64,000 bases of DNA from NCBI GenBank assembly GCA_019671005.1, contig CM033719.1, forward strand, positions 21,192,750 through 21,256,749, in the 5' to 3' direction. This stretch comes from Hibiscus mutabilis. Its lineage: Eukaryota; Streptophyta; Magnoliopsida; Malvales; Malvaceae. The translations under genes were made by a program, and so were the position numbers. Within the stretch, counting starts at the first letter, position 1; every line of letters begins with the position of its first letter. This document shows positions 12,528 through 24,121 of this stretch, piece after piece. The notes beneath the pieces were generated by a model. The model was not told the DNA's origin and did not search any database. It saw only the letters and a program-made list of their open reading frames with translations.

Positions 12528-14500
12528 TACATCTTAGCCCGAGCACCCAGCTCTTTGATTTCTTCAATCAGCCATAAGAGTTTTGGTCCCATTTCTCCCA
12601 CTGGCCTATGTACTAGCGAAGAGCTGTAGCTTCCTTAGCTAACATCATCACATGCTTGGCCACGTCTTGAATCTGGTCCATGACGCTCTTGTCGAATTCG
12701 TCACGCTCTTAGAATCTCATGGAATTGTCCCTAAGGCGAGTAAACCAATAGTCACTGCCCCTTCATTGATATCTTCGAGAACCAAGATCTTTGTCGTGTA
12801 TTCTTGCATGTCGTTCTCCATTGTCGCCACTTGCTTTTTTAGCGCTTCATTTTCATTTTGACTGGCCTAAAGCTCAACATGTGCACGAAGGTTTTGGTAT
12901 GAGTGTAGCGAGTGACTCAAGTCTGCCACCTTGGTCTGTAACTCAGTTATTAAGGTCTGGCTCTATTTTAGCTTTTCGTTGGTGGAGTCATATATACGCT
13001 GCAATTTACATAAACAGACCTTGTTGTCATGAGCCTTCTTTTTCCATGCAACTACATTCTTTTTCTCTTTTCTGACAGCTCGTTCGTTCTTGTCATTCTC
13101 TTCAACGAGTGCCCGTCTGTACTTCTCAATCTTTTTCTTGGCTTGTACTCTTTCTTTTCTGACGGCTTGGTCAGTCTCTCGCCTCCATTGTTTGGGAGAC
13201 TTTCTCAAGTCTGCATTTCTAACTATGGCCTGAAATTTGACGAAATCAACCCTCTGAATCTCAAATTTAGCTTCGAGATCTTTGTATAACTTCGTTACCC
13301 GATCCGTCTCTCCCTTGTATTTTTTCACATCTAGGTTTGCCTTATACAAGTCTCTCGTATGATGTTCTTGCAAGGATTCTATCTTGGCCTTGGCTCTTTT
13401 CAGTTCGTCCCTCAAAATGTCAGCTTTAGATGGGACCACCTTCAAATGCTCTTCTATCGATTTGGTTCGCCCCATAGGAGATAAAATTTTATCATTCACC
13501 CTCACATGCTTCCACACATCATAATCGGGAGTGAACATGCACTTACTGTCGTGTTCTACTTTCATGAAGTAGAAATACTTCCATGAATCATTGATAGTTT
13601 GGACTTTCTCTTTAATCTCTCATTGGAATTCAAACTCTGATGATTCAAGACTCGTAGTGAAAGGGATGAACTGTCAAAAACCATACTGTCGCGACACTAG
13701 CAAAGGAGCGCAACCGATTCCACCCCATAGACCTAGTAGCATCAAGTGATTAAAATCCCCACACTTGTACAAGACCTTGGCATGGACTAACCATGGAACC
13801 CTCCAAACGATGTCATGATCACGACGAACTCTGAAAATGTCAATCCATTTACCCCTTTTGGCTATCGGCCATTTTTTTGCCAAAAATTCTTGAAGTGGAG
13901 AAAAGTTCGGGGAGTGTACATTGGGCAAGGCTAGAGCTAGACACTTCCAAAAATGGTTAAGGGCCCACACTTGGAGTATATGAGCACACCCTCTGAAATC
14001 ACACCTTCCATCTTTCGGCACGCATTCAAAGAGATAAAGGTTTCAACTAGTATAGCTGGCACTGGATTGGTTTCCCTTTTCAACTACTCAAAGAAATCTA
14101 ACATAGCTACATCGATATTGCCCGATACTCTTGGAAAGATAACCAACCGTGAATTTCTATAGCTAAAAGAACCACTCTCTTTTTCTTATCTGGATGAGTG
14201 GGGATTATGTTTCGGATGCTCCACCAAGGAAAGGAAAAGCTGCCCCTTTTTTTCTGTACTAGTCCTTTAACTCATCCATCTCCCATGCCAACAAAATATT
14301 GTGGCCTTGAATGAACATTCTTGTTTTTGAAAGGTTCAGCATAGACCCGGTCCTTCTTCACATTGCTTAGGTTAAAAAGTGCAAAATATTCTTCAAATGT
14401 AGGCATTATATCTTCACCATTAAAAGTAAAACAATAATATCTAGGGTTCTAGAAGTAATTCAATGCTTTGAGGAATGGTTCCTTTACCTCCACTTGTAGC
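12528..14500 (-). pseudogene. ORF1-type protein relic: DUF7745-like domain plus coiled coil
   Basis: Minus-strand pieces align in order with the large ORF1-like proteins annotated in cotton retroelements. About 14480-14030 gives FTFNGEDIMPTFEEYFALF, then a stretch containing THPDKKKRVVLLAI. 14021-13674 gives GCAHILQVWALNHFW, VLYKCGDFNHLMLLGLWGG and ending LLVSRQYGF. 13565-12963 is a 200-residue highly charged coiled coil (KSIEEHLKVVPSKADIL; SPKQWRRETDQAVRKE). Further decayed coiled-coil sequence follows to about 12528. Frame changes and stops separate the parts. In Ogre/TAT-type elements an extra ORF lies upstream of gag, which fits the position. Its biochemical function is unknown to me. Confidence 0.75.
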
Positions 14501-15449
14501 AGATATACTGTCCCTGTAGGTATCAAGAAACAACTACTTAGTTGCATGGTCAAAACGGCCCCCATATCTCTCGCAACTCATGTACGATGTTCTGTTTGAC
14601 ACTAATGTGGGCATATTCTGATGTCTCTATTTTGTGACCAACTGTCAAACTATCCCCATGTGCTTGCTGGTTGAACTCAGACTAGTGACGTACATTCACA
14701 TTGTCTTCTTCCTTTTTTAGATACCTCCTATCCATGGGAAAAGTTGTTTTCTAGTCAAGCAAGTGTCTCGAGAACCAACCCTTTCTAAATATGGAATGAG
14801 GATGCAAATATGCAAAACAAAAACAAGACAAGAAAAGGATTAATACTTCGAAAAACATAAAAGGTCCAAAATAATTTCATTGTACGAATAGTAACTGGGC
14901 GACGTATTCCAACACTTCTAGACATGTCTCCACGGACTATTCTTACAAAATAATTTTGACCAAATTCCAAAAACTAGGGTCTTCCGCATGGCTCTAATGT
15001 GGTAGGCTTCTAGATTCTCACACAGGTTTGGTTCTAAAAGGTTCCCGAATTGTCCTTGTTGTCCCCTACTAAGGGTAGCAAGGCCCCTGATTCTCACCCA
15101 TTATAGGTTTCAAACGAATCAAGTTTAACTCAAGGGGACCCATTTTCCTATGCCCATACGAAAGATCTGTATCCTCACGAAGATATAGGCCATATAAGCG
15201 CCGAATGTACTTACTAGGACCATACGGAGAATCAATATTCCCAAGAGAGCAATAGCGTTTTCCCCTCACTTAAACGAACGGGACGAAGCTCAGGTGTAGA
15301 GCTTATAACCAAATTTTAAATGCATAAAATGAGATTATATTCATAAATGGACAATTAAGTTAAATTTTATACGAACTTGCAAATTTTGACATTAAAACAA
15401 TGTATAATCGGCTTGTGGCCTGACTCTCTTTTTTGTAAAAACAAAAAAT
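14501..15449 (-). other. 5' leader of the nested element
   Basis: Between the primer site and ORF1. The part 15060-15260 (AGCAAGGCCCCTGATTCTCA to GCGTTTTCCCC) is homologous to 50505-50690 in the second gypsy-type element, showing the two share a leader and belong to one lineage. Confidence 0.7.
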
Positions 15450-15468
15450 GTCCCTAGCGGAGTCGTCA
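15450..15468 (-). other. Primer binding site of the nested element
   Basis: The minus strand reads TGACGACTCCGCTAGGGAC next to the LTR. It differs from the intact version TGGCGACTCCGCTGGGGAC at 50861-50879 by two bases. Confidence 0.75.
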
Positions 15469-15471
15469 AGC

Positions 15472-17141
15472 TATCGCAACCCCTTTTCGGGGTCCCGACT
15501 ATTTTTTAAATAAAAAGCCAAAAAGAATAGAGTCGCCACCAATCTTTTTTAAAGGTGCAATTGGATCACTTAAAAATGGGTCATTTTAATAAAATCATTT
15601 TTTATTTTATTAAAACAATAATTTTTTGTCTGCAAAACCTCAAAAACGGGTTTGGGAGTCGGTTACGCGTGGGGAAGGGTTAGCACCCCCACAACGCCCA
15701 AAAATTGGTACCTAGTCGATTTCAAAAAGTTTTAGTGTTGGAATTTGTAAGTTCGTGTAAAATTTAAATTATTGTCCATTTATGAACATGATTCCATTTT
15801 TACGGCCCGACCATCCGGAGAGTAAACTCTAATCACCGCCAACACTTCTGGCGCTAACCCGTTACCTCATTTTGGTAGGACACCATAATAATTTTAATTC
15901 AACTTTTTAAACAAACAATCAAAGAAGCAGTTGGTGTGTTGAACTTTTATTATTCTAAGTTAGTAATTGTTAACTCTAAGAATTATCTAAGTGTATTTTA
16001 CATATCAGGGTTAAAATATTATTAGTTTTTTTTATGATTTTTAGGTGAAGAAGAGTTTTTTATTTTTATTTCAAGGCACTAACCAAGACTTTTAAGAACA
16101 TAATCCTAGGGGCTTTATTTAAGCTAAGAAATAAATAAAAGGAAGCAATTTAATTTACAAAATTAAAAAAAATAATAAAACGGAAAGGAATAAAAATTTT
16201 AAAAGTGTGTTTGCTTCTCCAAGTAGAGTCAACACACGATATTCGGATTAATTTTATAAAAAAAACTAATTTAAAACTTTTAATTTTAAAGAATGTGATA
16301 AAAATGGGTTTAACAATTAAAAATCAAAGTTAATAACTAAATTAAAACAAATTAAGATTATATGCCAAAAATAGTCTAGGGATTTAATAAAATTAAATGG
16401 CCCATTTTTTGTTTGAAATGGGTACAAAGCCCAAAAACACCATTTACCACATTTTCTAAAACTTTTTGGATCAAACATCCTTTTAGATAAAAAAAACAAG
16501 AGGGTGTTCATAAGGAAAACAATTGATGAAGAACCAAGGTGGTGAACCACCGTGCCAGCCACCGCCTCCGACGGTGGTACACCAAAGACTCCGCTTTTTC
16601 GACTTAAATACTCGAACAAAAATCTTCCAAAACCCAAAAGGATGTAAGAAATGCTCCAAAATTCAAATATATATTTGAAATAAAGAAATAAAAAAAACTA
16701 AAGAACAAGAGTAAGATACCTAAAAACCAAGCTTTTCTTCTTGTATTCAACTTGACAAATGCCAATACAAACTTGAGAATTCTATGGGATTTTTGGATGC
16801 TTGTGGGGTCTCAGTGAATGAGTTGTGTGTATGAGTCAGTGTGTGTGTATTACAAAGGATAGAAGGGGTGTTTATATAGTAGAAATTCATACCAAATTTA
16901 CAACGAGAATAAAAATCAAAATCCCTAATTTATGGTTAATTTCTTGCCAAATCTTGAAAAATTCTGATTTTCCTTCCCTTTTTGCTTCTTTGACCGATTT
17001 TGAATGATTTTCCCTTGATTTTTCCATATCTAACTTGGCATCCTTCCTATTTTTTTTATTCTGATTTGGAGCTGATTTTGGGACTAATTCCTTCCATATT
17101 TTCCTCCATATTCGGTTTGGGCTAAAAAATTAGTGACTACA
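15472..17141 (-). repeat. LTR (5' LTR) of the nested gypsy-type element
   Basis: Direct repeat of 5970-7741, shorter by about 100 bp. The two diverge most at the outer edges and around 16560 against 7130. Confidence 0.88.
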
Positions 17142-17870
17142 AGAGTAAGATGAGAAAAGAATTACAATAGAAGTAGAGAAAGACATGACACGTGGGTTGT
17201 ATTTATAAAACCTTATGAATAAAACTAAATAGGCTATTAGGCTATAACCATGTATTCCAAACACCGTGCATATCAAACATAATAACGATGCGATTTGTTA
17301 TTAAGGTCTTACCAAATTGTTCCTACACAGAGGTCAAGGAGCAGAGCCCTTTGCAGGGATCTGGCGGCTGCGGGGCCTCCAGCGGGGTGCTGCTGACTGG
17401 TCAGCGGTGGGGAAATTTTTAAAGATTAACATCTTAGTTGCTATGTAAAAAACTCACGATTTGATAACTTTTATCAACATTATTGTGTTTTTTAGGATTT
17501 TAAAATCCACGAGGTTTTTACTGAAACAACTTTTGTTCTTTCCCCGCACGAAATCTATAGACTAACCATTAGTCCAATATATAATTATAACCTGCGTATG
17601 TTAATACTTAACATCTAAAACCCTAAAACTCTATATTGAATATGTTAACAATTAACATATAATATTTCAAACCCTATCAACAAAGATCCTGATGATTAAC
17701 TCTTAATCATTGATCTTAAGAATATCTTTTAACTGGATTAACAGATTAACCATGATTGAATCAATTTGCTTGTAAAAATATCATATATTCGCAAAATAAA
17801 CCAAAAAATAACGTGTATCTAATACAATTACATCACTCAAGTAATTAAAACTCGAATTCGAATCGTAAAA
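17142..17870 (-). other. 5' leader of the outer copia element
   Basis: Sequence between the nested element and the copia primer site. It is AT-rich apart from a GC-rich patch at 17330-17410. No coding frame recognised. Confidence 0.5.
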
Positions 17871-17885
17871 GTGGCTCTGATACCA
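17871..17885 (-). other. tRNA-iMet primer binding site of the outer copia element
   Basis: The minus strand reads TGGTATCAGAGCCAC one base from the LTR end, the classic initiator-Met primer complement. Confidence 0.92.
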
Positions 17886-17886
17886 C

Positions 17887-18236
17887 TGTTGGGTCACGCC
17901 GGCACACCCCATGGTGCAGCGAAAAAAATATTCGGCAATTACCACCAGAGATCCATGTACGAGGAATGAATCGAGGTGAATAAGGGTGAAGAATTGCCTA
18001 TTTAAAATCTGGAATTCTAAATTTGGAGTAGATAGATATCTAATTACGATTCTACGATGTCAATTCCTAAGCCGCAAAGATAACGCTTCGACCTCTACGT
18101 AGTTCACCCAGTTGAAACGAGCATATAAAACTCTCTAAACTATTTAGAGGGTTTTTCCAAAAAGGCTTAATGATTGCTAAATCTCTCATGTCTTTATATA
18201 GCCTTTGTAATCCTAATTCAACTCATATTAGGATTT

Positions 18237-18306
<70 letters not shown>

Positions 18307-19689
18307 TATCATAATTTAACTTTAATTAGAATTTCAATATATATATTTATTAATATATATAATCTCAATTCAACTTAATTAGGATTTCAATATATATATA
18401 TAATCTCAATTCAACTTAATTAGGATTTGAATATATATCTATATTAATATATATAATCCCAATTCAATTTAATTAGGATTTCAGTATATATTAATATATA
18501 TAATCTCAATTCAACTTAATTAGGATTTCAATATATATAGAGATATTTATTAATATATATAATCACAATTCAACTTTAATTAAGATTTCAATATATATTA
18601 ATTTAAATTGAATTATATTATTTATATATTAAAAGAGTCATAATTACAATAATTATTTTCTTTTAATATTTCTCCAATAGTTAAATTATATATATCAAAT
18701 ATATATTAATTTAACTAAATTCGTGTACAACAAATTTGTACATATATAATTCGTTTAATATATGCTCATTTCAACCGTGGGTGTGACCCTGTAGGTTCTT
18801 TGTAACTTTAGTAGTAAATATTAGAATATTTCTAATATTACAAACAATGAGTGATATCTAGAAATATGTCATTGTCACCTAAGTTACAAGAAATCATGAT
18901 TCGACATAACCTCTTCGTGATTAACTCTTTTCATGTATTGCATCCTTTTGTCCATATCTAGATTGGACACAAGTCATGGAATTGTCACACTTGTATAGTC
19001 CATCTAATATTTCTTGATATCTTGAGTAGACTATTATAAACGAGTAACTATGATATCTCATATCAACTTATTCGAGCATGGCCATGCATTTTTAGTCTCA
19101 CTCAGTCAAGTGGCCTACGATATTACTCCTATTATGTAGGATGGACAAATCCTATCTTAATCAACCATACCCCACTACATAGAGTGTAACATATCAAATA
19201 TCAGTCTTTATAGTGTAGTCAGTTACGGCACACGTTTGATTGTATCAAAATATCTCACTCACGATGTTGAAATAAAGATGATCTCAAGTCCGAGGATCAT
19301 ACATGTAGTTATCACTATGAGCAATGTTGTGACTGTCACATAATAATCCAAGAAACATGCTCATAGCGGGTTAGTCCCGTATGTCGTTCTCTAAAACATA
19401 CTTATGTATTGATTTTGACATCTCCATGTCAATGACAACACTTTTTCATCAATCAACTAAATATTAGTCTTAATGCATTATTGTTGTCCATGCCCACAAT
19501 AATGCTCGACTAAGGATATTTAAGAATAACCATATTATTCTAAGGACTTTATTATATATAATTCAGCTTATTTATGCACACAGAATTGTAAGTGAAAATA
19601 ATAATGGCAATGCCTCTTTATGAATAAACAAGGTAAAACAATTTTCATTTACAATCATCTTATGATTGGTCTTTGGTCATACTCTAACA
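17887..19689 (-). repeat. LTR (5' LTR) of the outer copia element
   Basis: Direct repeat of 155-1913. It contains an (AT)n microsatellite at 18238-18305. The following CAACA at 19690-19694 is the target duplication. Confidence 0.93.
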
Positions 19690-19694
19690 CAACA

Positions 19695-19860
19695 AAGGAT
19701 GGTTCCTTGGTTTCCTCTGGATCCCACGTGAAGCTAATCATTCGACCATTTTTTAGCCAGGAATGCTCGAAGTCATCATTTTGATCTGGTAATTCATGAC
19801 TATCCCCCACCTTTCATACAAGATCTTCTTCATAGGGATATCACCGACCCTCCTTACTAT
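19695..19860 (+). pseudogene. RNase H-like (RVT_3) domain relic, right half
   Basis: After one copy of CAACA the reading frame of 1-154 resumes with GWFLGFLWIPREAN, the conserved end of RVT_3 domains, then hits a stop in ...IF*. The usual downstream A-D-x-L-A-K is not seen. This restores continuity across the copia insertion. Later sequence has stops, so the gene was dead before or after insertion. Confidence 0.65.
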
Positions 19861-20269
19861 AAAACTAGCAATAGCTAGTCCCTTTTATTAATCCTTCTTA
19901 ATTAAAAAACTAATTAACTATTATAATTACAAAGGATTAGCTTTAATTTTGATTCCATTTTTGAAACATATTTTTTTAAATTTCAAGTTACTCGTGTTTT
20001 TAAATAAAGTTATTTGATTTTAGAATTTGAGTCAAGTTGAATTTTACAACTTAGATAGATTTAATAAATCAAATAAAAAAGTTGTGTAAATAACCCTTGG
20101 ATCCTTGCTAGTTTTAAACATGTGCAATAGGTGATTCTCAACAAAAAATACATTAAAAATCTTTTTTAAAAAATAAATATTATTTTTTCTAGGCAAATGG
20201 GTGAAATAATGTAGTTGGGGAAAAAGGAAACTGGGATAGTCGAGGATTTATTCAACTTTTTTATTGATT
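19861..20269. other. AT-rich intergenic sequence
   Basis: No coding frame or repeat recognised. Confidence 0.4.
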
Positions 20270-20960
20270 TTATAGTAACCACCAAAGTCGTCATACCTTT
20301 CCGACGATATTGGAGAAGTCATCATATTTTTTCAATGACTTTCTTTAGTTTATTTTATTTTTTTCAAAAATTACACAAAAGTTGCCAAGATTTCTTGACG
20401 GTTTTGTTTGATTTGGGGACAAAATGAAATGAGTGCGTATGTGAGAGGTTGGAGTGAGAAACTGGAGAAGTTGGGAGATTGGATTTTTATTTTTGGGATG
20501 GAAATGAAAGAAATGCAAACTTGGGAGGCTGGAGTGAGAAACTAAAGAAGTTGGGGGATTGAATTCTTAATTTCAGGACGAAAATGAAAGGAAAACAAAC
20601 TTGGGAGGCTGGAGTGAGAAATTGAAGAAGTTGAGGGACTGAATTTAAAGAAATTTTTTTAAAAACCTGTCCTCCAACTTCTCCAATTTCTCACTCCATC
20701 CTCTCAAATTTGTCTTCCTTTCATTTACATCCCAACATCAAAAATCCAGTCCCCTAACTTCTCTAATTTTTCAATCCAGCCTCCCACCTTTGAATTCCTT
20801 TCATTTTCATCCCAATATCAACCAAACTCGATAAGAAATTTTGACACCTTTTGTGTGATTTTGAAAAAAAAAAAGAACTGAAGGAAGTCGCTGGGAAAAT
20901 ATGACGACTTCCTCAATGTCGCCAGGAACACACAACATCTCTAGTAATTATTGTAGAATC
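20270..20960. mobile_element. Foldback element with long imperfect arms
   Basis: The left arm (AAAGTCGTCATACC, GAAGTCATCATATTTTTTC, GTGAGAAACTGGAGAAGTTG) recurs inverted on the right (CTTCTCCAATTTCTCACTCC, ATATGACGACTTCC). The left arm contains about three 70-110 bp copies of GGCTGGAGTGAGAAACT, so the arms are unequal. Exact ends and target duplication not resolved. No transposase. Confidence 0.7.
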
Positions 20961-21005
20961 AACGACAAATCACTAAATAATTCCTGATATACCCGTTTCC
21001 TTTTT

Positions 21006-21455
21006 GGATAAAGTACACAAATGGCCACTAAACTATCTCCCAAAATACAAAATGATCACCAAACTTTCAAAAGTTACATAATGAACATTAAACTTTAGTT
21101 TTTGTAAAAAAAATGGTCACTAAGCCATTAACTGTCGTTAAGCGGGTGACGTTGCAATTACGAAAATTTGCATAATAGCACATTTGACCCTCCATATTTA
21201 CATATTCAATCAATTTAGACGTCAATAATGTAGTTAAATTAGGACTAAGTTGATTGAATGTGTAAATATAGAGGATTAAATATGTTACTATTCAAATTTT
21301 CGTAACTGCCACATTAACCACTTAACCACAGTTAACAGCTCAGTGACCATTTTGTAACAAAAACTAAAATTTAATGATCATTGTGTAAGTTTTGAAAGTT
21401 TGGTGACTATTTTTATTTTTGAAAATAATTTAGTGACCATTTGTGTACTTTATCC
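21006..21455. mobile_element. Foldback MITE, about 450 bp
   Basis: Begins GGATAAAGTACACAAATGG and ends with its inverse, CCATTTGTGTACTTTATCC. The whole element is close to one palindrome (GTCGTTAAGCGG against CCACTTAACCAC inside). Flanks are T-runs, so the target duplication is ambiguous. Non-coding. Confidence 0.85.
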
Positions 21456-21559
21456 TTTTTTCGACTACACTATTTCACTATTTTTTTCAAAATTTATAAA
21501 AGACTAAAAAATCTAAATTTCGACAAAAATGTTAAATTATAAAACAAAGGATGGAGTTG

Positions 21560-21740
21560 TATTTGACTCCGTTTAGCATTGCTTTTCAAACCAGCTTCTA
21601 GCTCCAAAAGCTAGTTTGAGGTCAAAAGCAATGCTAAACAGCTAGCTTTTGGAGAAAAAACTGTTTTTCAATCCAAACGTAAAAAGCTAAAATTTTTAGC
21701 TTTTGGGGTTGTAAAAGTGCTTTTGGGAGCCAAATTATAA
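21560..21740. repeat. Hairpin-forming MITE remnant
   Basis: GTTTAGCATTGCTTTTCAAA followed within 60 bp by AAAAGCAATGCTAAAC, then further AGCTTTTGG inverted motifs. It resembles one end of the GTTTGGCATT element at about 33391-33705. Confidence 0.55.
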
Positions 21741-22200
21741 TTTTAACCTTCATTTGCTAATTTATAAATTTATAATTCTTTACGAAGATATAATTATATA
21801 ATTAATAATTATTTTTTAGTTTAAAAATTATATATATTTATTCATGTCAAGTTTTTTAAATAAAATATTTTAAATTTATTATATTTTCATGGAACACGTA
21901 CAATTGTTAAAAATGTATTTATTAATAATTTTTTTGATATTTTTATAATAATTTAAGCTGATATATTTCATATATTATAATATTAAAAAAATTGATTATC
22001 GTTTATATAGATACATACATATATATATATATATATATAACTTACAATATTATGTCCAAAATAATTATTTATATTCTTAAAAGTATTTTTTTGCAGTAAT
22101 GTCAAATACTAAAATTTTACAATCAATTTTTTAAAATTATTTTTCAAAATTCTTTTATGATAATATTTTTAAAAATCATTTTTAAAAGTAATTCTAAACT
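21741..22200. other. AT-rich intergenic sequence upstream of the LRR pseudogene
   Basis: Very AT-rich with an (AT)n run at 22018-22040. Nothing coding seen. Confidence 0.4.
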
Positions 22201-22689
22201 AACCCTTTGTGTATGTCACAAAGACTTTAGTAATTGCTAGATGCCAGAATCTATACGCAAAGTTCACAAGATCAAATTTTACTCAGTCAAACCAAACACC
22301 AACTCACTCTCACCAAATCCAATCCAACCCTCTCATTGTTTCTCCGCCATCAGCTCCAATCTTTGTAAATATAAAAAAGTTAAAATCAAAATCCAAAAAG
22401 AAGTATTGGTAGTTGAATCATTAAATTTTGAAAGCTCTTGTTTTCCCTTTCTCTCTCATTTTATTTTAATTCATTTTACGTTGTTCTTCCGAACTGCAGA
22501 CCTAAACCTATACGGAGCAGCTGAAACTAACATCAACCATGGCGGCTCCGATCTGGGTTTTGGTTTTCTCCGTAACCCTTACTCTGGTTCCGTCCGTTTT
22601 TGGAAACTCAGAAGGAGATGCTCTTTACACTTTGAAACAAAAGCTTAACCGACCCAGATAACGTGCTCCAGAGTTGGGATCCCACCAGA

Positions 22690-23592
22690 GCGGTTTTTGA
22701 GATTTTAGAGGCTCCGAGATAAATTTAAAAATTATGCCTTTAATAATAAATATTAAAAAATAAATTTTAAAAGTAAGCTCTTAATAAAAAGTAATAAAAA
22801 AATTAAGTCTCTAATAATAAGTATTAAAAAAAATTTAAGAGTATGTCTCTAATAACAAATATTAGAAAAAAAATTATGTCCTTAATAACAAGTATTGAGA
22901 TAAAACTAGACTCTTAATAACAAATATTAGAAAAAAATAAATTTTAAAAGTATGTCCATAATAACAAATATTGTGGAAAAAATTAGAGCCTAATTACAAG
23001 TATTAGAAAAAATAATTGGCTCTCTAATAACAGGTATTGAGAAAAATTTAAATTTTAAGAATATATCTCTAATAACAAATATTAAAAAAATAAGCCTAAT
23101 AATAAGTATTGAAAAATAGACCTCTAGTAGCAAGTATTGGAAAAAATTAGACATTAATACTTTTAATAAATATTGAGAAAAAAATTAAAGCTCTAATAAT
23201 AAATGTTAAAAAATTAGGGTCCTAATATCAAGTATTGAAAGTAACTGAATTCTTAATAACAAATTTTAAAAAATAAATAAATTTTAAAAAGTAAACTTTT
23301 AATAATAAGTATTAAAAAGGGTTTAAATTTGATATACATGCATGCCTATTTCTATTATAAATCAAAATTAAACCAAAATTCTAAAAAACTAAACTCAAAC
23401 TCTAAACTCTAAACCCTAAATTTTAAACACTAATCTTAAATTTTAAACCCTACAACCCAAATCCCTAAACTCTAAACCAAACCTCTAAACCCTAAAGCTA
23501 AAAAGTCTGTATAAAAAATTAAATCATAACATTAAATATTATAAAAAAAAATTAGGATTTGGGGCGCCCTTTCTATCCATGCTCAAGGAGGG
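22690..23592. repeat. Insertion in LRR exon 1 with AT-rich tandem repeats and telomere-like motifs
   Basis: The exon sequence TTGGGATCCCACC (22674-22686) recurs as TTGGATCCTACC (23595-23606) on the other side, marking the insertion. The interior has about a dozen degenerate 30-45 bp units, CTCTAATAACAAGTATTGAA plus A-rich spacer (22730-23310). It then has degenerate CTAAACCCTAAA motifs (23395-23500). No coding frame and no recognised transposon ends. Confidence 0.65.
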
Positions 23593-23683
23593 CATTGGAT
23601 CCTACCCTTGTCAATCCTTGTACTTGGTTCCACATCACTTGTAACCATGATAATCGAAGTCACCAGAGTGTATGTCGATATCT

Positions 23684-23701
23684 CTCCCCCCCCCCCCCCC
23701 T
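23684..23701. repeat. Poly-C tract next to the exon 1 splice donor
   Basis: A run of about 16 C within intron 1, 15-20 bases after the AGA/GTGTATG donor. Confidence 0.8.
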
Positions 23702-24121
23702 TCTTTTTCATTTTTCGTTTTGCAGGAATTTAAAGGTCTTCCATGTTTTTTATTTATTTTGATTTCATTTGTTTATCTATAGTTTCAATTTCAATCTTAT
23801 TTTTCTTTGTAGACTGGTTAGTTTCCATGTTTGAGAGAAACTGGTTGTTTAAATTGGGTTTTGCTTTGTTTAATTGAATTTATGGTTTATCTCTTGTATG
23901 ATTATTTTGGAGGGAAGAAATGGCGGTTTAAACTGTTTCATAGCGTTAAGTTCTAATTTTTTATGGGTTGATATTTGCTTGGTTTAAATATCTATTTGGC
24001 CAATAGTTGCTTGGTTTAAATTGGGTTTGGGTTAATTTAACTGATTATTTTTCCTGTATGTTTTGAAGGGGAAATGAAGGTAATTCTCTGAATAACTGTT
24101 CGGTTTGATGAGCTTGTTTGT

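Larger units (their letters stand above)
5970..17141 (-). mobile_element. Nested non-autonomous Ty3/gypsy-type (Ogre/TAT-like) element with ORF1 and a captured Argonaute fragment
   Basis: Two terminal repeats (5970-7741 and 15472-17141) start TGTCGCAACCCC or TATCGCAACCCC and end GTGAATACA or GTGACTACA. On the minus strand the primer site TGACGACTCCGCTAGGGAC lies beside the right LTR and a GCAAAGAGGGGCA polypurine tract beside the left LTR. Reading minus, the order is leader, ORF1 of the DUF7745/coiled-coil type, unassigned sequence, Argonaute fragment, 34-bp minisatellite, polypurine tract. No gag, protease, RT or integrase is visible. Flanks are GGAGC and AGAGT, matching in only three of five bases, so there is no clean target duplication. 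The primer motif resembles that of Ogre-type elements (family knowledge, unchecked here). Confidence 0.85.
155..19689 (-). mobile_element. Ty1/copia LTR retrotransposon, full-length outline, pseudogenised, with a nested element
   Basis: Two long terminal repeats (155-1913 and 17887-19689) start TGTTGGGTCACGCC and end CTCTAACA. The element is flanked by a perfect 5-bp target duplication, CAACA, at 150-154 and 19690-19694. A tRNA-iMet primer site beside the right LTR and a polypurine tract beside the left LTR set the orientation as minus. The domain order protease, integrase, RT, RNase H (1928-5125) makes it copia. The 5969/17142 junctions hold a second retroelement. No convincing gag N-terminus remains. 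LTR divergence looks near 9% over the first 370 bp by eye, so it is an old insertion. Confidence 0.93.
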
